From: Acidimicrobiaceae bacterium
GTDB taxonomy: Bacteria; Actinomycetota; Acidimicrobiia; Acidimicrobiales; UBA8592
DNA length: 28,964 bases
Assembly: GCA_002715405.1 (NCBI GenBank)
Contig: PAZD01000030.1
Span: 41,339 to 70,302, forward strand
Direction: 5' to 3'
Part shown: positions 22,889 through 28,964 of the stretch, in pieces
Position numbering within the stretch: the first letter of the stretch is position 1
Layout of the letters: the number at the start of each line of letters is the position of its first letter
Notes under the pieces: model-generated
Seen by the model: only the letters and a program-made list of their open reading frames with translations
The model's database searches: none
What the model was told of the DNA's origin: nothing
Made by a program: the position numbers and the translations under genes

Positions 22889-25790
22889 ATCGGATTCAAT
22901 CGACCTAATCGATATAACTGATCCTGGCTCCATCCCATATGTTGATATCTCTACTTCAAATTTCGGAGAGATTCTTACAGCAAGTCAGAATGTAGCTAAA
23001 AAAGGCTGGGTTGTAATGACTCCAGCTGGGCCGCTAGTCATAGGCTACAAACAAATAAAAACTATTTTGAGAAACCCCGAATGGATATCTCTACTATCTA
23101 GCTTCTCAATGCTCGACCAGATGGAAGAACGCGGGCCGGATTTGAACAAGATGCTTGAGCAAGCTCAAAGAATCATACCCGAAGTTCCTTCAACAGTTCA
23201 GATGAGGCCAAACGTTCTGTCAGTTGAAGGAGAAGACCATAAACGTCTTAGAAGGTTAGTTAACTCGTCATTTACATCTGGAAATACAAATCGACATAGA
23301 AATTTCATGCGTGATCATGCGATGAACCTCCTACATGACATAAAAGAAAAAGGAGGGGCGGAAATGGTCTCTGAGTTCTGTAGACCTTATCCTGTTCCAG
23401 TTATCTGCAGAATACTTGGAGTCAATGACGCTGACTGGAAGCTATTTGATGAATGGGCTGACATCATATTTTCTGCATTAGACGCAGACGTAGAGTCTGT
23501 TATTGGACGTCTAAGCGAGATAACGCGCGCCCAAAGAGAACTAGATTCTTACGTACAGGATCTAATTTCAAAGCGTTCTGTGAAACCAGAGGATGACCTG
23601 CTCTCCGATTTAGTTCAGAGCCACTATAACGAAGATAAGCTCTCACACGATGAATTAAGCGCCATGGTCGAAGCGATATTACTTGCCGGGACTGATACCA
23701 CCAGAAACCAACTTGGCGCTATCTTGGCAGTTTTAGCTGACCACCCCGACCAATATGAGGCTTTACGACAGGATCCTTCCCTTGTCGCTGCTGCCGTTGA
23801 AGAATCGCTGAGATATATAAGTGCAGTAAGAACGACTGGTCGGCTTGCATCAAAAGATCAGATCATAGATGGTTTCTTTTTCCCTGCAGGTTCAACAGTT
23901 TTGCTAGGGCTTCATGCTGGTGGTCTTTCAGAAGCGGAGCATCAGGGATACGAATTTAACATTTTAAGAGAAAGTGGCTGCCCGCATCTAGCGTTCGGGT
24001 CTGGCGCTCACCATTGTCTAGGAGCATCATTGGCCCGTGCAGAGCTTCAAGAGGCACTTAGCGTATTTGTTGAGATGGTTCCTGCGTATGAATTAGTGTC
24101 TCCAATCTCATGGAAACCACTGTCAATGGGAATATGGGGTCCTTCAAAGCTTGAAATACGAATCTTAGAAGGTCCAAAATCTGAAAACATTTCTACTCTA
24201 GATGAAGCTTTCGGCTCAACACTTAAACAACCCGTTAGAGATAGCGAAATAACATACAGTTCAGAAATAGATCAATGGGTACGTGAAGCAGCAGAATCAA
24301 GAAAATCGCTCAGGAGTTCTATCCCTAGTCTTATCCGCAAACCGAAATTTCCCCCCCTTGGGCGTTTACTGGTCACAGTCTTTAGGTTTGGTAGGGCTTA
24401 TATCGGCTGGAAACTCCAATCTAACAAAGTGAATCCCGATACCCGAAATAAACTTTTATATGAGCGACTAAGGAGGGCAGCTGAACTTCAAGGCCCGACT
24501 TATGTGAAGTTAGCGCAACTGATCTCTGCCGCCGAAGGAGTGTTCCCCGATGCCCTAGTCGCAGAGTGCAAAAAATGCCGAGATCAGGTTTCACCTGAAT
24601 CATGGAAGAGAATTTCAAAAGTCCTTACACAAGAATTAGGCCCTGCTCTTCAAGAAATTTACGACCTAGGTCAAACACCAATCGCTTCAGCTTCTATAGC
24701 TCAAGTCCATGAAGCAAAGCTAGTAGATGGCTCCAACGTAGTAATCAAAATACAGAGGCCCGGAATCAGAAGAAAAGTCACTAACGACTTAAAAGTTATG
24801 GCATGGGTGGCGCCGAAACTAGTAGGGAAGATTCCAGTTACAGCGTTAGCTAACCCCCCAGCTCTTGTTGAATTATTTGCAGAAACGATATGTGAGGAAC
24901 TTGATTTTAAACTAGAGGTAGCAAACTTGTTTGAAATCGAGAGAGTCCTGTCCGCAAGCCAAAAACAGGAATGGGAAATCCCTAACCCTGTTCTTGATTT
25001 TACTACTGAGAGAATCATTGTGATGAGTAAGGTCTCTGGCTGTTCATTGGGTGAAGCGATTACCTCAGGTATCAAACCCGAAAAGAGTTCAGCGATATTT
25101 CGACAAATGGTCGAAGGGCTTCTTGAAGGGGCGGTCATACATGGTGTTTTCCATGGAGATTTTCATGCCGGAAATGTCTTCTTAAGTCCATCTGGAGAGA
25201 TAGGTCTTGTAGATTTTGGAATCACAGGCCGACTTGAGGGAGAACGTCGTTTAGCTTTTCTGCGTTATGTTGTAGGACTAATGACAGGAGATGTTGAATC
25301 ACAAGTAGTTGGGATCAAAGATCTAGGCGCTTTCCCAGTAGATTCTGACATTGGATTGATTATCTCAGAATTCCAGCTAGAACGAAATAACTTTGATCCG
25401 CTTGACCTTTCTGAGGAAGAATTCATCGACGAGTTTCGGAGTTTGATAAAGGGGCTACTTGCAGAAGGAGCGAGAATCCCTAAAGAACTAATGCTGTTTG
25501 TAAAGAACTTTGCTTACCTTTCTTCGGTCATGCAGGAATTAGACCCCGAGATGGATTTATTGCAAGAGTTCCTTGAAGTAGCATCATCATTTTTTGGGAA
25601 AAATGGTGTTCGGGTCGCCACTGAAATCGGATTCTCATTAGGTGCTGATGACGTTTCGGATATTACATTTCGGCGAGTAGCAGGAATTAGAGATACCGTA
25701 TCCACGCTCACTTGGAAGGAGCTTGGAGAACGTAGGAGTTCTCTTCTTGAAAGAATGGATAGAAGGTCCATTAAGAAAATAATTGATTAG
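22866..25790 (+). CDS. Cytochrome P450 fused to AarF/UbiB (ABC1) atypical kinase
   Basis: 974 residues in one uninterrupted frame. Residues 1 to about 430 are a complete bacterial P450: I-helix LAGTDTT at 273-279, ExxR at E313-R316, and the heme loop FGSGAHHCLG at 377-386 with thiolate ligand C384. After a charged linker (about 430-515), residues 520-974 form an AarF/UbiB protein kinase-like module: GPTYVKLAQL with K548, the alanine-rich ASASIAQVH at 607-615, K628 in VIKIQRPG, EELDF at 677-681, catalytic HGDFHAGN at 763-770 and DFG at 783-785. No C-terminal membrane helices are visible. UbiB/COQ8 proteins support quinone and other isoprenoid lipid synthesis as ATPases, so a monooxygenase acting on a lipid-like substrate is inferred. 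An FKBP and an SDR follow in the same direction. No ferredoxin or reductase is adjacent. Confidence 0.93.
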   Translation: MTISKNLKSDSIDLIDITDPGSIPYVDISTSNFGEILTASQNVAKKGWVVMTPAGPLVIGYKQIKTILRNPEWISLLSSFSMLDQMEERGPDLNKMLEQAQRIIPEVPSTVQMRPNVLSVEGEDHKRLRRLVNSSFTSGNTNRHRNFMRDHAMNLLHDIKEKGGAEMVSEFCRPYPVPVICRILGVNDADWKLFDEWADIIFSALDADVESVIGRLSEITRAQRELDSYVQDLISKRSVKPEDDLLSDLVQSHYNEDKLSHDELSAMVEAILLAGTDTTRNQLGAILAVLADHPDQYEALRQDPSLVAAAVEESLRYISAVRTTGRLASKDQIIDGFFFPAGSTVLLGLHAGGLSEAEHQGYEFNILRESGCPHLAFGSGAHHCLGASLARAELQEALSVFVEMVPAYELVSPISWKPLSMGIWGPSKLEIRILEGPKSENISTLDEAFGSTLKQPVRDSEITYSSEIDQWVREAAESRKSLRSSIPSLIRKPKFPPLGRLLVTVFRFGRAYIGWKLQSNKVNPDTRNKLLYERLRRAAELQGPTYVKLAQLISAAEGVFPDALVAECKKCRDQVSPESWKRISKVLTQELGPALQEIYDLGQTPIASASIAQVHEAKLVDGSNVVIKIQRPGIRRKVTNDLKVMAWVAPKLVGKIPVTALANPPALVELFAETICEELDFKLEVANLFEIERVLSASQKQEWEIPNPVLDFTTERIIVMSKVSGCSLGEAITSGIKPEKSSAIFRQMVEGLLEGAVIHGVFHGDFHAGNVFLSPSGEIGLVDFGITGRLEGERRLAFLRYVVGLMTGDVESQVVGIKDLGAFPVDSDIGLIISEFQLERNNFDPLDLSEEEFIDEFRSLIKGLLAEGARIPKELMLFVKNFAYLSSVMQELDPEMDLLQEFLEVASSFFGKNGVRVATEIGFSLGADDVSDITFRRVAGIRDTVSTLTWKELGERRSSLLERMDRRSIKKIID

Positions 25791-25835
25791 GTTATGCTCA
25801 TTACCTAACTTAGCTGTACCAAGCTAATTTGTTCT
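25787..25835 (+). terminator. Two tandem small hairpins after the P450-AarF stop (weak terminator or attenuator)
   Basis: TTAGGT (25787-25792) pairs with ACCTAA (25803-25808), and TTAGCT (25810-25815) with AGCTAA (25822-25827). The second hairpin is followed by TTTGTTCTT. Stems are only 6 bp and AT-rich, so termination would be partial, which would leave the FKBP gene partly cotranscribed. Confidence 0.3.
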
Positions 25836-25856
25836 TGCCCCCTTTCAGGAGTAGAT

Positions 25857-26234
25857 ATGGATACCTTTGAAAAACCTGTTGTTGAAGTCTCATCTGATAC
25901 CCCTCCCGAAGATCTCATAATTGAAGATGTTTATCTCGGGGATGGCCCGGAGTGTTCTGCGGGCCAACTTATCAGCGTGGACTATGTCGGGGTCTCGTGG
26001 TCGAATTCCACTGAGTTTGACTCGTCTTGGTCAAGAAATGAGGTCTTTACTTTCCAATTAGGAGTCGGACAAGTCATAGAAGGATGGGATAAAGGATGCG
26101 TTGGAATGAAAGTCGGCGGGAGAAGAAGGTTAGTGATTCCTCCGGACCAAGCCTATGGCGAGCATGGAGCTGGAGGAATAATTGGGCCGAATGAAACACT
26201 CATATTCGTCGTTGATCTTCGAAGCATAGGCTAG
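25857..26234 (+). CDS. FKBP-type peptidyl-prolyl cis-trans isomerase
   Basis: 125 residues with AGGAG five bases before the ATG. After an acidic 35-residue lead, the FKBP domain follows: SVDYVGVSW, 'STEFDSSW', FQLGVGQVIEGWDKGCVGMK, GRRRLVIPPDQAYGEHGAGG and NETLIFVVDLRSI. The active-site aromatic and aspartate positions (FDSS, VIEGW, AYG) are kept, so isomerase activity is expected. No signal peptide is visible, so it acts in the cytoplasm. It catalyses proline isomerisation during folding. It lies 66 bp after the P450-AarF gene and 12 bp before an SDR, probably in one operon. A specific role for it in this group is unknown. Confidence 0.93.
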   Translation: MDTFEKPVVEVSSDTPPEDLIIEDVYLGDGPECSAGQLISVDYVGVSWSNSTEFDSSWSRNEVFTFQLGVGQVIEGWDKGCVGMKVGGRRRLVIPPDQAYGEHGAGGIIGPNETLIFVVDLRSIG

Positions 26235-26246
26235 TGAGGAACACTG

Positions 26247-27089
26247 ATGAATCATAAAGAACTTTTCGAAAAAGTTGCCGTAGTAACGGGTTCAAGCAGA
26301 GGCATTGGAAGAGGCATTGCTATAGGGCTTGGAGAACAGGGAGCGACTGTATACATAACTGGGAGATCTTCTGGCAGCGGCCCTTTAACTATTCATAGAA
26401 CTGCTGAAATGGTAAACGCTGCAGGAGGTACTGGGATACCTGTGGAAGTTGACCTAGCGCATGACGATCAGATCGAGGCACTATATGACAAAATCCGTGA
26501 AACTCATGGCCGTCTTGATATTCATGTAAATAATGCATTCAAGATTCCCAATCCGCCCGTATGGGGTGGGAAATTTTGGGAACACCCTATAAGCATCTGG
26601 GATGATCAGGTAGGTATTGGGTTGAGATCGGCATATGTCTCAAGCGTATATGCCACTCGTTTAATGATGGAACAACCTGACTCTCTTCGTTTTATGGTAA
26701 ATATCTCTTCTAGCGGTTCAGAGCGCTATGCATTGAGTGCAAGTTATGGCATAGCAAAAATGGGAACGGATAGGCTAACTAGGGATTTCGCCGTTGAAGG
26801 GAAAGAAGACGGGCTTTGTGTCATTGGCCTTTGGCCAAGTCAGGTGCTGACGGAATTCATAGTTGAGAGTATCGAAAAGGGAGATATTGAGCTGGATGAG
26901 GAGAATTCAGAAACTCCTCTATATACAGGACGAGTCATTGCAGCATTAGCGAATGACCCAGACCGGTATTCAAGAAACGGGCAAGTTCTTACGACCGCAG
27001 AATTAGCTCTTCACTACAATGTCATAGATGAACGAGGTAAACAACCAAAAGGGAAGAGAAACCCCACTATGTTCCGTGAAACAATCTAA
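26247..27089 (+). CDS. Short-chain dehydrogenase/reductase (DHRS1-like)
   Basis: 280 residues with GAGGAA upstream of ATG 26247. Cofactor motif VTGSSRGIGRGIA lies near 14-26, followed by ITGRSS, DIHVNNAF (in place of NNAG), NISSSGSERYALSASYGIAK with the catalytic serine, tyrosine and lysine, and GLWPSQVLTEF. The long insertion (NPPVWGGKFWEHPISIWDD) and the 'YTGRVIAALANDP' C-terminus match the DHRS1-like branch of SDRs. The reaction is NAD(P)-dependent alcohol/ketone interconversion on a hydrophobic substrate, not further defined. It is the last gene of the P450-AarF, FKBP, SDR group and converges on the thioesterase after 31 bp. Confidence 0.9.
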   Translation: MNHKELFEKVAVVTGSSRGIGRGIAIGLGEQGATVYITGRSSGSGPLTIHRTAEMVNAAGGTGIPVEVDLAHDDQIEALYDKIRETHGRLDIHVNNAFKIPNPPVWGGKFWEHPISIWDDQVGIGLRSAYVSSVYATRLMMEQPDSLRFMVNISSSGSERYALSASYGIAKMGTDRLTRDFAVEGKEDGLCVIGLWPSQVLTEFIVESIEKGDIELDEENSETPLYTGRVIAALANDPDRYSRNGQVLTTAELALHYNVIDERGKQPKGKRNPTMFRETI

Positions 27090-27120
27090 GAAAGAACACC
27101 GACCGTGCGACCTCTCTAGA

Positions 27121-28020
27121 TTACTCTTTCCTGATTGTTGCAGAAGACTGATCTGAAGCCTCAACAAGGCGTTTAGGCGGGGAATGCTCACCAGGTTTAC
27201 GGCTCCGAACTATACATGATTGGCTTCCTATGGCACATAAGTCTCCATCCATGGACCATATATGTATCACCCCATGGCCGAATCCATTTGATATAGCATC
27301 AACACGGATATCTAAAAGGTACCACTCACTCGGCACAGCCTGAATGACTCGTAATGTATTATCCAAACTGGTCGACCCAGCTTCACCGTTCTGTGTAAAG
27401 CTAATACCCATCGGCACATAGTCCCCTAGAACAGCAAATGATGCTGCAGATGGCTCGAGCAACTCAGGCATTCTGCTCCACACTGCTATTCTTCCAGGTT
27501 CAAGTTCAGAAGGTTTAGTTGCCCCAATTGGTAAGGCCCACCTCTGTTCAATTCGGGAATCGAGTGAATCACTAACGTCTGAGAATCTCTCCCGAAGTGG
27601 GCATTCGTCTGGTAGCTCAACTTCTGGAGGGCAACCATATGTGGTGTCTTGGGGAAAAGTTCGGGACCCAAGAGCAGCATTAACAGTAATTATCTCTGTT
27701 CCGCCTACATGTCCAACGGCTCTGGCTTGAGTTGTCTTTTGACCATGAACAGCAAGCGTTACATCTATGTCAACAATCGTCCCTACTTGGGCAAATGACA
27801 AATATTGAGCAGTTGCCCAAACCAAAGGTCTACCACTCGTCCCTTCCATTGCTGCTATAGCAGCACCTAAGCCACTCCCGCCGAACATAGCTCTATGACC
27901 CGTTGAGATCCCCCGAGATACGGGTAGGTGCCAGCGATGAGGGTTATGAGATGGTTCTAGTCCTAGCCAATTTCTTGCATCCACATATTTGACAATATCC
28001 GATACAGAGGGAATGGGCAC
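27121..28020 (-). CDS. Acyl-CoA thioesterase, TesB-like double hotdog
   Basis: 299 residues from GTG 28020, which shares one base with the stop of the upstream hydrolase gene, so translation is probably coupled; there is no separate ribosome binding site. The N-terminal hotdog has FGGSGLGAAIAAMEGTSGRP and ATAQYLSFAQVGTIVDIDV. The C-terminal hotdog has TSLDNTLRVIQAVPSEWYLL and AISNGFGHGVIHIWSMDGDL, then IGSQSCIVR, the pattern of TesB/thioesterase II proteins. It is expected to hydrolyse acyl-CoA to free acid and CoA. Substrate length is not predictable. Proteins of this fold also act as acyl-CoA dehydratases in some pathways, but the TesB-type ending argues for thioesterase. Confidence 0.85.
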   Translation of the reverse strand: MPIPSVSDIVKYVDARNWLGLEPSHNPHRWHLPVSRGISTGHRAMFGGSGLGAAIAAMEGTSGRPLVWATAQYLSFAQVGTIVDIDVTLAVHGQKTTQARAVGHVGGTEIITVNAALGSRTFPQDTTYGCPPEVELPDECPLRERFSDVSDSLDSRIEQRWALPIGATKPSELEPGRIAVWSRMPELLEPSAASFAVLGDYVPMGISFTQNGEAGSTSLDNTLRVIQAVPSEWYLLDIRVDAISNGFGHGVIHIWSMDGDLCAIGSQSCIVRSRKPGEHSPPKRLVEASDQSSATIRKE

Positions 28021-28865
28021 TAATTTATATAATTAGAAATTGACTCTGCGACTCTCTCAGGGTCCTCCATTGGAGCGAAATGCGTAAGTCCCGAAAATAG
28101 CTCAAATGTTCCATTTGGAAGGGCATCTGCTATTTTCGGAGCTATTTGTGCTGGCCCCTGTTGATCACTACTCCCTGCAATTCTAGTAATAGTTTCTATA
28201 GAAGGTAAGAAATCGAAAAGGCCAGTTGTAGAGTTCTCAAAAACTTGAGCTTCTATTTCCCCACGGCACTTCAGGATAACGCCACCTTCCTCATGATCAG
28301 AGAATCCATAATCTACATAGGATCGCAAAGCATCATGATTCACTTCAGAAAAGGGAGGGCGTGATGCATAGCGATCAAAGGCTTCTTCGCGAGATGAAAA
28401 CCGTTCTCTTCTCTTCCTAGCGGAAATCGCAAGATCATTACCTCTCGATAGTTTCTCGGTCACAGGTCCAATGGGCATTACTATCGGTTCAAACAACCAT
28501 AGGGATTCAAATACATTTGGGCGTTTACGTTCCGCTAAAAGTGTGCTTGTTCCGCCCATGCTATGGCCGGCTCCAAATATTTTTTCAAAATTAAAATAGT
28601 CGATAACGGAAAGAAGATCTGAAGCCATCCCAGTCCAGCCCATAGAAGTTCCGCTAGGCATTTGGCTGTCACCATGGCCTCGAAAATCTAAAGAAATACA
28701 ATGAAAGTCTTTTATAAGTACCGAACAGACTAGATCCCAATATCTTCCGTGGAAACCAGTTGCATGGCACAAAATAATTGGTAGACCCTCACCACCATAA
28801 TCATGGGCTGCTACTTGAACTCCATCAGTTGACGGAATCCTTATCAACTTTGGATTCACTCGCAT
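28020..28865 (-). CDS. Alpha/beta hydrolase
   Basis: 281 residues from ATG 28865. The oxyanion-hole region is LPIILCHATGFHGRYWD, the strand with the family RGHGDS is CISLDFRGHGDSQMP, and the nucleophile elbow is GAGHSMGG with the catalytic serine. The catalytic histidine is in LFSGLTHFAPMEDP near the C-terminus, and an acidic residue of the late 'AGSSDQQGP' loop is a candidate third member of the triad. The family covers esterases, lactonases, haloperoxidase-like enzymes and C-C hydrolases, and the sequence does not choose among them. Its stop overlaps the thioesterase start by one base, so the two probably work on related acyl substrates. Confidence 0.9.
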   Translation of the reverse strand: MRVNPKLIRIPSTDGVQVAAHDYGGEGLPIILCHATGFHGRYWDLVCSVLIKDFHCISLDFRGHGDSQMPSGTSMGWTGMASDLLSVIDYFNFEKIFGAGHSMGGTSTLLAERKRPNVFESLWLFEPIVMPIGPVTEKLSRGNDLAISARKRRERFSSREEAFDRYASRPPFSEVNHDALRSYVDYGFSDHEEGGVILKCRGEIEAQVFENSTTGLFDFLPSIETITRIAGSSDQQGPAQIAPKIADALPNGTFELFSGLTHFAPMEDPERVAESISNYIN

Positions 28866-28963
28866 CTTCTATTCCGACCCATCGCACCACAGTTAGTATT
28901 GAAGAAAGTGTAGTGCTGATTAGCTACTGGTGGCAGTCCGGTGACGTCGTAATCCAATAACTG
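28856..28963 (-). CDS. Possible C-terminal end of an unidentified gene (partial)
   Basis: A minus-strand frame enters from the right edge and stays open for 35 codons to TGA 28858-28856, overlapping the hydrolase start by ten bases. Its product ends in NHYTFF-like composition (VANQHYTFFNTN, then GRNRRCE). The overlap would fit the tight packing of this operon. The frame is too short to be significant by length alone, and a second frame that ends at about 28921 is a competing reading. No family is recognised. Confidence 0.25.
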   Translation of the reverse strand, partial: QLLDYDVTGLPPVANQHYTFFNTNCGAMGRNRRCE

Positions 28964-28964
28964 G

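Noticed and set aside
24701..25138. Minus-strand open frame of 145 codons inside the AarF module
   Set aside because: It is antisense to the essential kinase motifs of the fusion protein and has low-complexity Ser/Thr-rich composition typical of shadow frames.
27075..27135. Inverted AACAATC / GATTGTT pair between the convergent SDR and thioesterase genes
   Set aside because: The arms are short with mismatches and a loop of about 30 bases, and there is no T-run; not convincing as a terminator.
1..28964. tRNA, rRNA, CRISPR, transposase, integrase and toxin-antitoxin signals
   Set aside because: Intergenic gaps were read on both strands and no cloverleaf or TPsiC-like arm, repeat-spacer array, transposase or integrase motif, or terminal inverted repeats were found; gene content looks like stable chromosome.

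Overview
The window is about 29 kb of gene-dense bacterial chromosome of moderate to low GC. The genes are short-spaced, many starts overlap the preceding stop, and no rRNA, tRNA, insertion sequence, phage gene or CRISPR array is visible. The gene set suggests an aerobic, lipid- and acyl-CoA-using heterotroph: acyl-CoA dehydrogenases, two-subunit methylmalonyl-CoA mutase with MeaB, P450, Rieske oxygenase, SDRs, a small HTH-TOBE regulator before modABC, and class Ia ribonucleotide reductase. My best guess is a low-GC marine Actinomycetota of the Acidimicrobiia type. This is inference from gene content; the valyl-tRNA synthetase has an unusual long architecture that I associate with planctomycetes, so the phylum is not certain.

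Layout. 1-1485 (-): a DUF454 membrane protein overlapping a methylsuccinyl-CoA-dehydrogenase-like flavoprotein that runs off the left edge. 1637-4155 (+): an SDR, Rieske oxygenase and VOC cassette, probably a small catabolic operon of unknown substrate. 4166-5416 (-): a second acyl-CoA dehydrogenase. 5567-8728 (+): valS. 8733-9764 (-): an MscS channel. 9907-13398 (+): an HTH-TOBE molybdenum regulator, modA, modB, modC and an RraA/HMG-aldolase family protein, with modA/modB and modB/modC overlapping. 13603-17266 (+): nrdA and nrdB, closed by a strong terminator at 17295-17335. 17339-21988 (-): mutA, mutB and meaB, the methylmalonyl-CoA mutase operon read from right to left. 22217-22621 (+): a stand-alone cyclic-nucleotide-binding protein. 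22866-25790 (+): a cytochrome P450 fused to an AarF/UbiB (ABC1) atypical kinase. 25857-27089 (+): an FKBP prolyl isomerase and an SDR. 27121-28865 (-): an alpha/beta hydrolase translationally coupled to a TesB-like thioesterase, with a possible gene end at the right edge.

How the parts fit. MutA/MutB/MeaB interconvert methylmalonyl-CoA and succinyl-CoA. With the Mcd-like dehydrogenase they hint at propionate or branched-chain acyl-CoA use, and possibly part of the ethylmalonyl-CoA pathway; ccr, ecm, mch and mcl are not in the window. The gap between mutA and the cyclic-nucleotide-binding gene carries a perfect TGTGA-N6-TCACA palindrome, the CRP/GlxR operator consensus, which suggests cAMP-dependent control of these divergent genes.

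The most unusual item is the 974-residue P450-AarF/UbiB fusion. All P450 hallmark motifs and the main UbiB catalytic motifs are present, but the UbiB glycine-rich KxGQ signature reads KLAQ. It suggests one polypeptide in which an ATP-driven lipid-handling module feeds or regulates a monooxygenase. Its substrate is unknown, and no ferredoxin or ferredoxin reductase partner is in the window.
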